From positions 2,356,001-2,420,000 of the forward strand of contig NZ_CP041185.1 in assembly GCF_006517255.1 (NCBI RefSeq): a stretch of DNA of 64,000 bases, read 5' to 3'. This document shows, in pieces, positions 43,623 through 53,906 of this stretch. The number at the start of each line of letters is the position of its first letter. The stretch's first letter is position 1. The notes beneath the pieces are model-generated. The model did no database searches. It was not told where the DNA came from and saw nothing but the letters and a program-made list of their open reading frames with translations. Origin of the DNA: Janthinobacterium tructae (GTDB taxonomy: Bacteria; Pseudomonadota; Gammaproteobacteria; Burkholderiales; Burkholderiaceae_D). Made by a program: the position numbers and the translations under genes.

Positions 43623-45955
43623 CAGATTTTCCCCTCTGCTGTTTCAACTGTGATGTCACCGAACATGCCGCCCAGGCTAGCCGTCGAGGCATGCGCCGCC
43701 GACACTTTGACCACATTGGCTGGCAGGCCGGCATGGATTGCCGCCACCAGGATGGCGCTGCCGGAGCCTTGCGCCACTTTGACCTTGTCGCCTGCCTTGA
43801 TGCCCAGCTTCTCGGCCAATGCTGGCGACAGATGCGCTTGCGGCGCGGCGCCGTCGACCGTGCGCAGCAGCGGTTCGGAGCGGCGTACCAGCGCGTCGGC
43901 GAAGTAGATCGGCACGTCGGCGATGCGTTGCAGTGCCGGCGAAGCCGGTGCGTAGCTTGCCGCTTCCGGCGCGTTCCTGGCGATGTTGTTCAGCTGTGCC
44001 GACAGATCGGTCACGCCGGCACCAAACGCTTCGTCGCGGATCGCTTCGGAGGTGTCGTAGTCGAAACCGGCCAGGCCCAGGATGTTGCCCAGGACGCGCA
44101 GCACTTTCCAGGCTGGACGGGTATCGGCCAGCGGTTTGACGGTGCCGTTGAAACTTTGCGCGCGGCCTTCGCAGTTGACGAAGGTGCCCGAGGTTTCAGC
44201 GAACGGGGCGATCGGCAGCAAGACATCGGCGTAATCCATGCCGTGCTTGAAGGCCGACATCGCCACGACCATGTCGGCGCCATCGAGGGCGGCGCGCGCC
44301 GCTTGTGGATTGGCGGCATCGAGTTCCGGCTCGGCGTGCAGCAGCACGTAAGCTTTTTTCGGCACGGCAAAGGCAGCTTGCACATTGGCGCGCGGCTTGG
44401 CGACCAGGTGCGCGCCTACCGTGTTGGCCGCTTCCGTGAGGTAACCGAGCTTGGCGCCCGTCTGTTCGGCGATCCATTGCGCGGCAGCATGCAGTTGCGA
44501 CGCTTGCGGGTGTTGCGTTGCCGCGTTACCCAGCAGCACGGCACCATGGTCGCCAGCCATCAGGCTGGCAGCGATGGCCACAGCCACGTCCGAAGCGGCA
44601 ACCGCTTCAAAACCGGCTGGCGCGGCGATTTCCTTGGCTTTGGCAACAGCGACGACCACTTCCGACAAGGCCGCCAGCCAATCGCCTGGTGCCACGATCA
44701 TCTTGTTGGCGATGCTGATCAGCTGATCATCGTCGGACGCGTGCAGGATCGACAGCTTGGCGCCGCCCTTGACGGACGCGCGCAAACGCGTGGCCAGCAG
44801 TGGGTGATCCTTGCGCAGGAACGAGCCGATGACGAAGGCGCGCTTGATCTGGCCAAATTCGCTGATCGGCATGCCCAGCCATGGTTTCACACTGGCGTCG
44901 AGTGCGAAGTCGGTCTGGCGCAGGCGGAAGTCGACGTTCTCGGAACCGAGGCCGTGGGCGACTTTTTGCAGCAGGACCAGTTCTTCGACGGTCGAATGCG
45001 GCGTTGCCAGCGCGGCGATGGCGTCAGCGCCATGCTCATGCTTGATGTTTTTCAAACCGTGCGCCACGTATTCCAGCGCCGTTTGCCAATCGACTTCTTT
45101 CCACTCGTTGCCTTGTTTCAGCATCGGGGAAGTCAGGCGTTCGGCACTGTCCAGCGCTTCGTACGAGAAACGGTCTTTGTCCGAGATCCAGCACTCGTTG
45201 ACGGCTTCATTTTCCAGCGGCAGGACGCGCTTGACCTTGCCAGCTTTCACTTGCACGATCAGGTTGGTGCCCAGGCCGTCATGCGGGCTGACCGATTTGC
45301 GGCGCGACAGTTCCCACGTACGGGCGCTGTAGCGGAACGGCTTCGAGGTCAGTGCGCCAACCGGGCACAGGTCGATCATGTTGCCCGACAGTTCGGAGTC
45401 GACCGTCTGGCCGACGAAGGACACGATTTCCGAGTGTTCGCCGCGGCCGATCATGCCCAGCTCCATCACGCCGGCCACTTCCTGGCCAAAGCGTACGCAG
45501 CGGGTGCACTGGATGCAGCGCGACATTTCCTGCATGGACACCAGCGGACCGGCTTCCTTCGGCTGCACCACGCGCTTGTCTTCCTTGTAGCGCGATTCGC
45601 TCTTGCCGTAACCCACAGCCAAGTCTTGCAACTGGCATTCGCCGCCCTGATCGCAGATAGGGCAATCGAGCGGGTGGTTAATCAGCAAGAATTCCATGAC
45701 CGACTTTTGCGCCTGCACAGCCTTATCGCTGGCGGAGCGCACGATCATGCCGGCACTGACCGGGGTCGCACAAGCGGGCAAAGGCTTGGGCGCCTTTTCC
45801 ACTTCGACCAGGCACATGCGGCAGTTCGCTGCGATCGACAATTTCTTGTGATAGCAGAAGTGCGGAATGTAGGTTCCCAATTTGTTGGCGGCGTCCATCA
45901 CCATGCTACCAGCAGGGACTTCGACTTTTTTGCCGTCTATTTCGATTTCAACCAT
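43622..45955 (-). CDS. nuoG: NADH-quinone oxidoreductase subunit G
   Basis: A 777-residue peripheral subunit. The N-terminal 2Fe-2S domain ([20 protein letters not shown], then [20 protein letters not shown]) holds cluster N1b. [20 protein letters not shown] and [18 protein letters not shown] hold N5 and N4. The C-terminal half is a molybdopterin-oxidoreductase-like fold without the cofactor's catalytic role. It carries electrons from NuoF to NuoI. It is a short-form NuoG, smaller than the E. coli 908-residue protein. The gap to nuoF is 22 bp. Confidence 0.97.
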   Translation of the reverse strand: MVEIEIDGKKVEVPAGSMVMDAANKLGTYIPHFCYHKKLSIAANCRMCLVEVEKAPKPLPACATPVSAGMIVRSASDKAVQAQKSVMEFLLINHPLDCPICDQGGECQLQDLAVGYGKSESRYKEDKRVVQPKEAGPLVSMQEMSRCIQCTRCVRFGQEVAGVMELGMIGRGEHSEIVSFVGQTVDSELSGNMIDLCPVGALTSKPFRYSARTWELSRRKSVSPHDGLGTNLIVQVKAGKVKRVLPLENEAVNECWISDKDRFSYEALDSAERLTSPMLKQGNEWKEVDWQTALEYVAHGLKNIKHEHGADAIAALATPHSTVEELVLLQKVAHGLGSENVDFRLRQTDFALDASVKPWLGMPISEFGQIKRAFVIGSFLRKDHPLLATRLRASVKGGAKLSILHASDDDQLISIANKMIVAPGDWLAALSEVVVAVAKAKEIAAPAGFEAVAASDVAVAIAASLMAGDHGAVLLGNAATQHPQASQLHAAAQWIAEQTGAKLGYLTEAANTVGAHLVAKPRANVQAAFAVPKKAYVLLHAEPELDAANPQAARAALDGADMVVAMSAFKHGMDYADVLLPIAPFAETSGTFVNCEGRAQSFNGTVKPLADTRPAWKVLRVLGNILGLAGFDYDTSEAIRDEAFGAGVTDLSAQLNNIARNAPEAASYAPASPALQRIADVPIYFADALVRRSEPLLRTVDGAAPQAHLSPALAEKLGIKAGDKVKVAQGSGSAILVAAIHAGLPANVVKVSAAHASTASLGGMFGDITVETAEGKI

Positions 45956-45977
45956 GGTGATCGTTACCTGACGCAGC

Positions 45978-47273
45978 TTAGATATATGCGGGCACTAAGC
46001 AATGCTTGTGCTCGATATGATATTCAAATTCTTCACGGAAATTCTTAATGAAGGCCCGTACCGGCATGGCAGCCGCATCGCCCAGCGCGCAAATGGTGCG
46101 GCCCTGGATGTTGTCGGCGATCGAGTTGAGCATGTCCAGGTCGTCTGGACGACCCTGCCCCTGCTCGATGCGGTGCACCATGCGGTACATCCAGCCTGTG
46201 CCTTCACGGCAAGGCGTACACTGGCCGCACGATTCTTCAAAGTAGAAGTAGGACAGGCGCTCCAGCGCCTTCACCATGCAGCGTGTTTCGTCCATCACGA
46301 TGACGGCGCCCGAACCCAACATCGAACCGGCTTTCGCGATCGAGTCATAGTCCAGGTCGGTCTGCATCATGATGTCGCCGCGGATCACCGGCGCGGACGA
46401 GCCGCCAGGGATCACGGCCTTGATCTTTTTGCCACCGCGCATGCCGCCTGCCAGTTCCAGCAGTTTGGCGAACGGGGTGCCGAGCGGCACTTCGTAGTTG
46501 CCCGGTTTTTCCACGTCGCCCGAGATCGAGAAGATCTTCGAACCGCCATTGTTCGGCTTGCCCATCGCCAGATATTTCTCTGGGCCGATGTTCAGCACGA
46601 ATGGCACGGCCGCGAAGGTTTCCGTGTTGTTGATCGTCGTCGGCTTGCCGTACAGGCCAAACGAGGCAGGGAAAGGCGGCTTGAAGCGTGGCTGGCCTTT
46701 CTTGCCTTCCAGCGATTCGAGCAAAGCCGTTTCTTCGCCGCAGATGTAGGCGCCATAACCATGGTGCGCATGCAACTGGAACGAGAACTCGCTGCCCATG
46801 ATCTTGTCACCGAGGAAACCGGCGGCGCGCGCCTCTTCCAGCGCCTCTTCGAAACGGGCGTACTCGGCCCAGATTTCGCCGTGGATATAGTTGTAGCCGA
46901 CGGTGATGCCCATCGCATAAGCGCCAATGGCCATGCCTTCGATCAGCGCATGGGGATTGTAACGAATGATGTCGCGGTCCTTGAAAGTGCCCGGTTCGCC
47001 TTCATCTGTATTGCAGACGAGGTATTTCTGACCCGGGAACTGGCGCGGCATGAAGCTCCACTTCAAGCCGGTAGGGAAACCCGCGCCGCCACGGCCGCGC
47101 AAGGACGACGCCTTGAGGTCGGCGATGATCTGTTCCGGCGTGATTTTCTCTTCCAGGATACGCCGCAGGGCGCTATAGCCACCGCGGTTCACATAATCTT
47201 GCAAATGCCAGTTCTTGCCATCCAGATCCTTCAGGATCAATGGATCGATATGGCGGTTGTGGAGTGACGTCAT
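45978..47273 (-). CDS. nuoF: NADH-quinone oxidoreductase subunit F
   Basis: A 431-residue subunit that binds NADH, FMN and the 4Fe-4S cluster N3. I start at [17 protein letters not shown], which overlaps the nuoE stop by ATGA; an 18-codon upstream extension is rejected. FMN/NADH site markers are [19 protein letters not shown] and [15 protein letters not shown], followed by [23 protein letters not shown] sequence (here [18 protein letters not shown]). [15 protein letters not shown] binds the cluster. Confidence 0.98.
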   Translation of the reverse strand: MTSLHNRHIDPLILKDLDGKNWHLQDYVNRGGYSALRRILEEKITPEQIIADLKASSLRGRGGAGFPTGLKWSFMPRQFPGQKYLVCNTDEGEPGTFKDRDIIRYNPHALIEGMAIGAYAMGITVGYNYIHGEIWAEYARFEEALEEARAAGFLGDKIMGSEFSFQLHAHHGYGAYICGEETALLESLEGKKGQPRFKPPFPASFGLYGKPTTINNTETFAAVPFVLNIGPEKYLAMGKPNNGGSKIFSISGDVEKPGNYEVPLGTPFAKLLELAGGMRGGKKIKAVIPGGSSAPVIRGDIMMQTDLDYDSIAKAGSMLGSGAVIVMDETRCMVKALERLSYFYFEESCGQCTPCREGTGWMYRMVHRIEQGQGRPDDLDMLNSIADNIQGRTICALGDAAAMPVRAFIKNFREEFEYHIEHKHCLVPAYI

Positions 47274-47749
47274 TTCTTGAGTTCCTCCAGCATGGCGTCG
47301 ATTTTCTCGTTCGACATCCAGCTGCACATGGTTTTATTACTGACCAGCAAGACCGGCGCATCGCCGCAAGCACCCATGCACTCGCCTTCAACCAGGGTGA
47401 ACTGGCCGTCAGCGGTGGTTTCGCGGAAATCGATACCGAGTTTCTGCTTCAGGTATTCTGCAGCGCGCACGCCGCCCGACAGGGCGCATGGCAGGTTGGT
47501 GCACACGGTGATCTTGTGCTTGCCCACGGGCTTGACGTTGTACATATTGTAGAACGTGGCCACTTCCTGCACGGCAATCGCCGGCATGCCGATGTAATCG
47601 GCCAGTTCCTTCATGGTGTCCGGCGCCAGCCAGCCCAGTTCATCCTGGGCATGGGCCAGCGCGGCCATGACGGCCGACTGACGCTGGTCGGCCGGGTACT
47701 TGGCCAGCTCGCGGTCAATTTTCTTATAGCATTGCTCTGATAACAACAT
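47270..47749 (-). CDS. nuoE: NADH-quinone oxidoreductase subunit E
   Basis: A 159-residue thioredoxin-fold subunit with the 2Fe-2S cluster N1a. It starts [20 protein letters not shown]. Cluster ligands are [11 protein letters not shown] and [12 protein letters not shown], four Cys as usual. [16 protein letters not shown] is the family-typical middle. It is part of the NADH dehydrogenase module with NuoF. It lies 12 bp after nuoD. Confidence 0.98.
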   Translation of the reverse strand: MLLSEQCYKKIDRELAKYPADQRQSAVMAALAHAQDELGWLAPDTMKELADYIGMPAIAVQEVATFYNMYNVKPVGKHKITVCTNLPCALSGGVRAAEYLKQKLGIDFRETTADGQFTLVEGECMGACGDAPVLLVSNKTMCSWMSNEKIDAMLEELKK

Positions 47750-47761
47750 ACTTTTTGCCTC

Positions 47762-49015
47762 TTAGCGGTCAATACTGCCGAACACGATATCTTGCGTCCC
47801 GATGATGGTCACGGCGTCGGCAAGCATGTGCCCACGCGCCATCTCGTCGAGCGACTGCAAGTGAGCGTAATCTGGCGCGCGCAGTTTCATGCGGTATGGC
47901 TTGTTGGCGCCATCAGACACCAGGTACACGCCAAACTCGCCCTTCGGATGTTCCACGGCGCTGTAGGCCTCGCCTGGCGGCACGTGGAAACCTTCGGTAA
48001 ACAGCTTGAAGTGGTGAATCAAGGACTCCATGTTGGTCTTCATGTCGACGCGGCCCGGAGGCGCCACCTTGCGGTTGCTGGTCATGACAGGACCTTCATT
48101 GTTGCGCAGCCACTCCACGCATTGCTTGATGATGCGGTTCGACTGGCGCAGCTCTTCCACGCGGACCAGGTAGCGGTCGTAGCAATCGCCGTTGGTGCCG
48201 ATAGGAATGTCGAAATCCATCAGGTCGTACACTTCGTACGGCTGTTTCTTGCGCAAATCCCACTGCACGCCCGAGCCGCGCAGCATGGCGCCGGTAAAGC
48301 CCATGGCCAGCGCATCTTCCGGCGAGACCACGCCGATGCCGACGGTACGCTGTTTCCAGATACGGTTATCGGTCAGCAGCGTTTCGTACTCGTCCACGGA
48401 ATTAGGGAAACGGCGCGCGAAGTCTTCGATGAAGTCCAGCAGGGAACCCTGGCGGTTTTCATTCAGCCTGGAAATCGCCTTGGCGTTGCGGATGATCGAG
48501 GCCTTATGCTGCGGCATCGAATCCGGCAAGTCGCGGTACACGCCGCCCGGACGGTAGTAGGCCGCATGCATGCGCGCGCCCGAGACTGCCTCGTAGGCGT
48601 CGAACAAGTCTTCGCGGTCGCGGAAGCAATACAGGAACGGGCCCATGGCGCCGACGTCGAGCGCGTGGGTGCCGAGCCACATCAGGTGATTCAGGATGCG
48701 CGTCATCTCGTCGAACATGACGCGGATATATTGCGCGCGCAGCGGCACTTCCAGACCCAGCATCTTTTCGATGGCCATCACGTACGCATGCTCATTGCAC
48801 ATCATCGACACATAGTCGAGACGGTCCATGTACGGCACGGATTGCAGATAGGTCTTCTGTTCGGCCAGCTTTTCGGTGGCGCGGTGCAACAGGCCGATAT
48901 GCGGGTCGGCACGCTGAATGACTTCGCCATCCATCTCCAGCACCAGGCGCAGCACACCGTGCGCGGCCGGATGCTGTGGGCCAAAGTTCAGGGTGTAGTT
49001 CTTAATCTCAGCCAT
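47762..49015 (-). CDS. nuoD: NADH-quinone oxidoreductase subunit D
   Basis: A 417-residue 49-kDa subunit that forms the quinone site with NuoB. It starts [20 protein letters not shown], containing the conserved His of the quinone pocket. Other markers are [18 protein letters not shown] and [17 protein letters not shown], with the Tyr/Asp pair, and [17 protein letters not shown] [20 protein letters not shown]. It stands apart from nuoC, unlike the fused nuoCD of enterobacteria. Its ATG shares one base with the nuoC stop (TAATG). Confidence 0.98.
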   Translation of the reverse strand: MAEIKNYTLNFGPQHPAAHGVLRLVLEMDGEVIQRADPHIGLLHRATEKLAEQKTYLQSVPYMDRLDYVSMMCNEHAYVMAIEKMLGLEVPLRAQYIRVMFDEMTRILNHLMWLGTHALDVGAMGPFLYCFRDREDLFDAYEAVSGARMHAAYYRPGGVYRDLPDSMPQHKASIIRNAKAISRLNENRQGSLLDFIEDFARRFPNSVDEYETLLTDNRIWKQRTVGIGVVSPEDALAMGFTGAMLRGSGVQWDLRKKQPYEVYDLMDFDIPIGTNGDCYDRYLVRVEELRQSNRIIKQCVEWLRNNEGPVMTSNRKVAPPGRVDMKTNMESLIHHFKLFTEGFHVPPGEAYSAVEHPKGEFGVYLVSDGANKPYRMKLRAPDYAHLQSLDEMARGHMLADAVTIIGTQDIVFGSIDR

Positions 49016-49608
49016 TATTTCATCCCGTAATGTTCTTCGCGGATCACGCGCGGCACGTTTTCCCGCGGCTCGATCGTCACGGGCTGGTAAATCACGCGCT
49101 TTTGTTCCGGATCGTAACGCATCTCGACATAGCCGGAGACAGGGAAATCCTTGCGGAACGGATGGCCGATGAAACCGTAGTCGGTCAGCAGGCGGCGCAA
49201 GTCGTTGTGGCCTTCGAAGAGAATGCCCAGCAGATCGAACGCTTCGCGCTCGTACCAGTTGACGGCACGCCAGATATTCACCACGGACGGCAGCAGCGGC
49301 ATGTCGTCATCGGGCGCGAACACGCGCACGCGCACGCGCCAGTTGTGCTTGACCGACAGCAAGTGCGAGACGGCCGCGAAACGCAGGCCATCCCAGCTAC
49401 CGTCGCCATAGGTCGAGTAGTCGACGCCGCACAGGTCGAGCAATTGCTCGAAATGCAGGGTCGGATCGTCGCGCAAGGTCTGCATCACGGCCAGGTAGTC
49501 CTCGGCCTTGACGACCAGGGTGACTTCGCCCAGTGCAACCGTGGTACTAACGCGATCGCCCAGGGCAGTGCCGAGGGCGTTTTGCAATACTTCTAAATGT
49601 GTTGTCAT
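49015..49608 (-). CDS. nuoC: NADH-quinone oxidoreductase subunit C
   Basis: A 197-residue 30-kDa subunit. It starts [19 protein letters not shown]. The family signature reads ERFAFD-like [20 protein letters not shown] then [19 protein letters not shown], followed by VSGYVEMRY. It supports the connecting arm of complex I and has no cofactor. It is separate from nuoD and coupled to it by the TAATG overlap. Confidence 0.98.
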   Translation of the reverse strand: MTTHLEVLQNALGTALGDRVSTTVALGEVTLVVKAEDYLAVMQTLRDDPTLHFEQLLDLCGVDYSTYGDGSWDGLRFAAVSHLLSVKHNWRVRVRVFAPDDDMPLLPSVVNIWRAVNWYEREAFDLLGILFEGHNDLRRLLTDYGFIGHPFRKDFPVSGYVEMRYDPEQKRVIYQPVTIEPRENVPRVIREEHYGMK

Positions 49609-49625
49609 AATCTGAAGCGGCCCGG

Positions 49626-50102
49626 TTAGCGTGCGATCGTGCTGGTACGCTTGATCTTGTTCTGCAACTGCATGATGCCGTACAGCAAGGCTTCAGCGGT
49701 CGGAGGACAGCCAGGCACATACACGTCGACGGGCACGATGCGGTCGCAACCGCGCACCACCGAATAGGAGTAATGGTAGTACCCGCCGCCATTGGCGCAG
49801 GAACCCATCGAGATGACCCAGCGTGGCTCTGCCATCTGGTCGTAGACCTTGCGCAAGGCCGGCGCCATCTTGTTGCACAGGGTGCCGGCAACGATCATGA
49901 CGTCGGACTGACGCGGCGACGGACGAAACACGACGCCGAAACGGTCCATATCGTAGCGGGCTGCGCCCACATGCATCATTTCGACCGCACAGCAGGCCAG
50001 ACCGAACGTCATCGGGAACATAGACCCGGTGCGCGCCCAGTTGATCAGCTTGTCGGCCGAGGTGGTGATGAAACCTTCGCTTAATACGCCTTCAATAGCC
50101 AT
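49626..50102 (-). CDS. nuoB: NADH-quinone oxidoreductase subunit B
   Basis: A 158-residue subunit that holds the terminal 4Fe-4S cluster N2 next to the quinone site. It starts [20 protein letters not shown]. Ligands are in [12 protein letters not shown] (adjacent Cys pair), [20 protein letters not shown] and [16 protein letters not shown]. It lies 3 bp after nuoA. Confidence 0.98.
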   Translation of the reverse strand: MAIEGVLSEGFITTSADKLINWARTGSMFPMTFGLACCAVEMMHVGAARYDMDRFGVVFRPSPRQSDVMIVAGTLCNKMAPALRKVYDQMAEPRWVISMGSCANGGGYYHYSYSVVRGCDRIVPVDVYVPGCPPTAEALLYGIMQLQNKIKRTSTIAR

Positions 50103-50105
50103 GGC

Positions 50106-50465
50106 TTATTCCCAGTCAAGGGCACCTTTCTTCCAAATGTACCAAAATCCGACCACGAATTCAGCGATGAACACCATCATCGTGACGAAACCGGCCCAGC
50201 CCAGGTCGCGCATTGCAACGCCCCATGGGAAAAAGAATGCCGTTTCCAGATCGAACAAAATAAACAGGATTGCGACCAGATAGTAGCGCACATCAAATTT
50301 CATGCGCGCGTCTTCGAATGCTTCAAAGCCACATTCGTACGGGGAGAGTTTTGCTGCGTCAGGCTTGTGAGGGCCTAACAGGCGCCCCAGGAGCTGGGGA
50401 GCGATACCGACACCAAGGCCGATAATAATGAACAGCAGGACGGGGAAGTAATTTTCGAGGTTCAC
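50106..50465 (-). CDS. nuoA: NADH-quinone oxidoreductase subunit A
   Basis: A 119-residue, three-helix membrane subunit and the first gene of the operon. I use the GTG start giving [19 protein letters not shown]; the frame is open for 73 codons upstream, through the leader and terminator, and that part is rejected. Markers are [20 protein letters not shown] with the Cys of the mobile loop and [14 protein letters not shown] with the membrane acidic pair. The nuo promoter must lie in 50466-50581, after the tRNA terminator. Confidence 0.96.
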   Translation of the reverse strand: MNLENYFPVLLFIIIGLGVGIAPQLLGRLLGPHKPDAAKLSPYECGFEAFEDARMKFDVRYYLVAILFILFDLETAFFFPWGVAMRDLGWAGFVTMMVFIAEFVVGFWYIWKKGALDWE

Positions 50466-50581
50466 GATTGATAAGCTTATATTGAACGATCGGTTAAATG
50501 AGGACGCTGCGATCATTTGCAGCGTATCTAACGCACGACCCCAATCAAAGCTAAGACCAGGATCGAACGACACATCCTCGT

Positions 50582-50633
50582 AAAAAAAGCCAGCAACTTT
50601 GTACGAGCCATGGCTCGTGCGCCGTTGCTGGCT
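50582..50633 (-). terminator. Rho-independent terminator after tRNA-Leu
   Basis: On the minus strand, 10 bases past the tRNA, arms AGCCAGCAAC and GTTGCTGGCT (50633-50624 and 50597-50588) enclose a second perfect 16-bp palindrome (ACGAGCCATGGCTCGT) and are followed by seven T. It separates the tRNA transcript from the nuo operon. Confidence 0.9.
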
Positions 50634-50642
50634 TCTGATTTC

Positions 50643-50727
50643 TGGTGCCGACGACGAGACTCGAACTCGTACAGCTTGCGCCACTACCCCCTCAAGATAG
50701 CGTGTCTACCAATTTCACCACGTCGGC
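50643..50727 (-). tRNA. tRNA-Leu(GAG)
   Basis: An 85-base tRNA with encoded CCA. The acceptor arms are GCCGACG and CGTCGGC, the D-loop contains GGTAGAC, and the anticodon stem CTATC/GGTAG holds the loop TTGAGGG with anticodon GAG. A long variable arm (TGGCGCAAGCTGTA region) and the T-arm GAGTTCGAGTCTC confirm a class II leucine tRNA. It reads CUC and CUU codons. Confidence 0.95.
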
Positions 50728-50739
50728 GGTAAGGCCCGT

Positions 50740-50768
50740 ATTCTACTCTGCTTTGCCGCTAAAGTTAA
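50740..50768 (-). promoter_or_regulatory. Promoter of tRNA-Leu
   Basis: On the minus strand TTAACT (50768-50763) and TAGAAT (50745-50740) are spaced by exactly 17 bp. The -10 is 12 bp before the tRNA, with a GC-rich discriminator (ACGGGCC), as in stringently controlled stable-RNA promoters. Confidence 0.6.
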
Positions 50769-50928
50769 TGCACAAATGCATCAAAACACAGATAAAAACG
50801 ATAAATTTTTACATCTTCCAGCGCACCACGATTTTTTCCTGCTGCGCTGCCAAAACATTGAGCAATAATCTGCCCGTAATGAGAATTACTCTCGATGAGG
50901 TATCGAGATACTGCTCGGTGACACTGAA

Positions 50929-51333
50929 TTACTTCGGAATCGCGCCTGCCGGGGTGCTGGCAACAGGGGCTGCCGCCGCTGGAGCGCTGGCCGCTGGCGC
51001 TGCCGCAGGTACCGTCGTCGGGATCGCGCCCGCGCCGGTGACAGGCACTGGCTTGACGACTTTATCCATCACGCCGCCGCCCACCGTGGTGGCGCGCTGA
51101 TTGGCCATCAGCGACAGGGCCAGGGTGGCGCCGAAGAAGATCGCAGCGGCAACGCCCGTCGATTTCGACATGAAGTTCGACGAACCCGTCGCACCAAACA
51201 GGCTGCCCGAGGCGCCCGAACCAAACGCGGCACCCATGTCGGCGCCTTTGCCGTGCTGCAGCAACACCAGCGCGATAATCGACAATGCCGAAATAACCTG
51301 TACCACCACTACCAGATTGAACATCATGTTCAT
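50929..51333 (-). CDS. secG: Preprotein translocase subunit SecG
   Basis: A 134-residue membrane protein (E. coli 110) that assists the SecYEG channel. It starts MNMMFNLVVVVQVISALSII; any of three ATGs could serve. Two helices cover about residues 4-24 and 58-77, with the family signature LLQHGKGADMGAAFGSGASG then SLFGATGSSNFMSK between them. The C-terminal 45 residues form an Ala/Pro/Val-rich tail. It lies 28 bp after tpiA, the common tpiA-secG pairing. Confidence 0.96.
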   Translation of the reverse strand: MNMMFNLVVVVQVISALSIIALVLLQHGKGADMGAAFGSGASGSLFGATGSSNFMSKSTGVAAAIFFGATLALSLMANQRATTVGGGVMDKVVKPVPVTGAGAIPTTVPAAAPAASAPAAAAPVASTPAGAIPK

Positions 51334-51361
51334 TGCAATTCCATTCTTAGTTTAAATTAAT

Positions 51362-52111
51362 TCAATCAGCGGCGTGAATAATCGCCAGGAAATCCGCCGC
51401 CTTCAATGCCGCCCCACCGATCAGACCGCCATCGATATCCGGCATCGCCATCAATTCTTTTGCGTTCTCCGGTTTCATGCTGCCGCCGTACAGGATTTGC
51501 ACGCCGGCGGCCGCTACCGCATTCTTTGCCGCCAGCTGGCCGCGCAATACCTGATGCACGTCCTGCGCCATTTGCGGCGTGGCTGTCTTGCCCGTGCCAA
51601 TGGCCCAGACCGGCTCATAGGCCAGCACCAGTTTCGCCACGTCGTCGGCGGAAATCGCCGCCAGCACGGCACCCAGCTGCTGCGCCGCGACCGCGTCGGT
51701 CTGGCCCGCTTCGCGCTGCGCCAGCGTCTCGCCGATGCAGACGATAGGCGTAATGCCCGCCGCCAGCGCGGCAACCGTCTTGGCCGCCACCTGTGCATCG
51801 CTCTCGCCATGGTAGGCGCGGCGCTCGGAATGCCCGATCACCACATAGCAGCAGCCAAAATCCTGCAGCATGGCAGCCGAGATTTCTCCCGTGTAGGCAC
51901 CGCTGGCGTGCGCGGAAACATCTTGCGCACCCCAGCCGAGAGGCGAGCCTGCCAATTGCGCCTGGCACTGCGCCAGATATGGCGCGGGCACACAGACGGC
52001 GCTGGCGGCGCCAGAGGCAGCCAGGCCAGCCACTATTTCAGACAATAACACCGCGTTCGAGGTGCGACTGCCGTTCATTTTCCAATTTCCGACGACGAGT
52101 TTGCGACGCAT
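51362..52111 (-). CDS. tpiA: Triosephosphate isomerase
   Basis: A 249-residue glycolytic enzyme that interconverts dihydroxyacetone phosphate and glyceraldehyde 3-phosphate. It starts [20 protein letters not shown] with the substrate Lys. The catalytic His lies in [15 protein letters not shown] and the catalytic Glu in [16 protein letters not shown], the lid-loop segment. [15 protein letters not shown] closes the phosphate site. The length is standard. It is followed by secG. Confidence 0.98.
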   Translation of the reverse strand: MRRKLVVGNWKMNGSRTSNAVLLSEIVAGLAASGAASAVCVPAPYLAQCQAQLAGSPLGWGAQDVSAHASGAYTGEISAAMLQDFGCCYVVIGHSERRAYHGESDAQVAAKTVAALAAGITPIVCIGETLAQREAGQTDAVAAQQLGAVLAAISADDVAKLVLAYEPVWAIGTGKTATPQMAQDVHQVLRGQLAAKNAVAAAGVQILYGGSMKPENAKELMAMPDIDGGLIGGAALKAADFLAIIHAAD

Positions 52112-52183
52112 AGTAGCCTAAATTTTAATAACCCGTCATTCTAACCCCGGCACCGATGCCGGTCAAACAGGCAGCACCCCGTT

Positions 52184-53164
52184 TCAGGCAACTTGCAACA
52201 TGATCTTGCCCACGTGCGTGCTCGCTTCCATCAAGGCATGCGCCTCGTTGGCTTTTTCCAACGGGAAAGTCTGATAGATCACGGGCTTGATCTTGCCCGC
52301 CTCGATCAGCGGCCAGACGGTGGTGCGCAAATGCTGCGCAATGGCGGCCTTGAAAGCGACCGGGCGCGGGCGCAGGGTCGAGCCGCTGACGCTCAGGCGG
52401 CGGCGCAGCACCTGCCCCAGGTCCAAGGTGGCCTTGCTGCCGCCTTGCACGGCGATCAGGCCGATGCGGCCGTCGTCGGCCAGGCAATCGATCTCGCGCG
52501 GCAGATAGTCGCCACCCACCATGTCGAGGATGACGTCGACGCCTTTGCCATCAGTCAATTCCTTGACGACGGCAACGAAATCTTCCGTGCGGTAATTGAT
52601 ACCCCGTTCGGCGCCCAGTGCCTCGCAGGCGCGCGCCTTCTCGTCGCTGCCGGCCGTGGCGAAGACGCGATGGCCAAGCGCAGCGGCCAATTGAATGGCC
52701 GCCACGCCAATGCCGGACGTGCCGCCCTGCACCAATAAGGTTTCACCGTCGGCCAGCGCGCAGCGGTCGAACACATTACTCCACACGGTAAAGAAGTTTT
52801 CCGGCAAAGAGGCGCCTTCCAGCGCCGTCAAGCCTTTGGGCAGGGGCAGGCACTGGCCGGCGGGCGCGGCGCAGTATTCGGCATAGCCGCCGCCCTGCAC
52901 CAGCGCGCAGACCAGGTCGCCTTTTTTGAATTCAGTATTGCTAAAGTCGCCATCGACGACTTCGCCCGCCACTTCCAACCCCGGCAAGTCGGACGCGCCG
53001 GCCGGCGGCGCATACTTGCCCAGGCGCTGCAGCACGTCAGGGCGGTTGATGCCGGCCGCGTGCACCTTGATCAGCAGTTCGCCCGCCTTATATTGCGGCA
53101 TGGGACGCTCCGCGATCTGCAAAACGTCGGCGGGACCTGGCTGGCTGATGGCAACTGCACGCAT
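52184..53164 (-). CDS. NAD(P)H quinone oxidoreductase (PIG3/QOR type)
   Basis: A 326-residue zinc-free medium-chain dehydrogenase. It starts MRAVAISQPGPADVLQIAER. The N-terminal GroES-like domain includes IKVHAAGINRPDVLQRLGKY, which is the PIG3 signature with ADVLQR-type sequence. The Rossmann domain has LLVQGGTSGIGVAAIQLAAA and a following basic-to-acidic loop suited to NADPH. DVILDMVGGDYLPREI is the usual later motif. It reduces quinones or other carbonyls with NADPH. It lies 72 bp upstream of tpiA on the same strand. Confidence 0.93.
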   Translation of the reverse strand: MRAVAISQPGPADVLQIAERPMPQYKAGELLIKVHAAGINRPDVLQRLGKYAPPAGASDLPGLEVAGEVVDGDFSNTEFKKGDLVCALVQGGGYAEYCAAPAGQCLPLPKGLTALEGASLPENFFTVWSNVFDRCALADGETLLVQGGTSGIGVAAIQLAAALGHRVFATAGSDEKARACEALGAERGINYRTEDFVAVVKELTDGKGVDVILDMVGGDYLPREIDCLADDGRIGLIAVQGGSKATLDLGQVLRRRLSVSGSTLRPRPVAFKAAIAQHLRTTVWPLIEAGKIKPVIYQTFPLEKANEAHALMEASTHVGKIMLQVA

Positions 53165-53235
53165 GGCGGGACTCTTTCAAGGGAAAACGGCGATTGTACG
53201 CCAAGCCGCTCTCCCCTGCAGACCGCCCCTTCTTC

Positions 53236-53844
53236 TTAGCCGGCGCCCGTCTTCGACTGGCGCGGCAGCGGCGTGCCGGGCTTCCATTTCGCCGACAGGG
53301 CCTGGCCTTCCTCAACTTGCTCATGCGTCATCTTGCGCACCACGGCGGCGCGCTGGTCGGCCGCATTCGCGTTGCCATTCGCCGCCGCCAGGTTCCACAG
53401 CATGTAGGCGATGACGTTATCCTGTGGCACGCCACCCATGTGGTAGCGGTACATCAGGCCCAGCACCTGCTGCGCCTCCGCATGGTTCTGCTCGGCCGCC
53501 TTGCGGAACCAGCCCACGGCCTGCTTGTGGTCCTGCAGTACGGCGTTGCCCGTGTAATACATGGCGCCCACCACGTACTGGGCATCGGCCTTGCCCTGCT
53601 CGGCCGCCTTGCGGTGCCAGAACATGGCTTGCTTGTAATCCTGCGGCAAGCCCCGTCCCATGTAATACATCAAGCCCAGCAAATGCTGGGCATCGGCGTT
53701 ACCGGTCTTGGCAAGAGGCAATATTTCCTTGTAAGCCAGCGTGTAATTCTTGTTGTTGTAGGCGCTGGCGCCTTCGGCGAAGCCAGCCCGCGCGGGTAGC
53801 TGTATCGTCAACAGCATGAGTAATGTAATGATCAGTTTTTTCAT
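53236..53844 (-). CDS. Sel1-repeat exported protein
   Basis: A 202-residue protein with a signal peptide (MKKLIITLLMLLTIQLPARA) and about four Sel1-like repeats from residue 25 to 160. The units include NADAQHLLGLMYYMGRGLPQ, KADAQYVVGAMYYTGNAVLQ and HAEAQQVLGLMYRYHMGGVP, each with the Ala/Gly spacing of the alpha-alpha repeat. Such proteins are scaffolds for protein-protein contacts in the periplasm. The C-terminus is short and basic. No partner can be inferred from the neighbours, though it lies next to a GIN-domain gene. Confidence 0.88.
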   Translation of the reverse strand: MKKLIITLLMLLTIQLPARAGFAEGASAYNNKNYTLAYKEILPLAKTGNADAQHLLGLMYYMGRGLPQDYKQAMFWHRKAAEQGKADAQYVVGAMYYTGNAVLQDHKQAVGWFRKAAEQNHAEAQQVLGLMYRYHMGGVPQDNVIAYMLWNLAAANGNANAADQRAAVVRKMTHEQVEEGQALSAKWKPGTPLPRQSKTGAG

Positions 53845-53906
53845 CGGAATGGGATGTGGTCTGACTACTTATTCTTGTCCTGCCGAAAGCATGCGGCAGG
53901 ATGCTT

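Noticed and set aside
50643..50727. The tRNA-Leu as an integration site for a genomic island
   Set aside because: No integrase, no repeat of the tRNA 3' end and no foreign genes were seen; both flanks are housekeeping genes.
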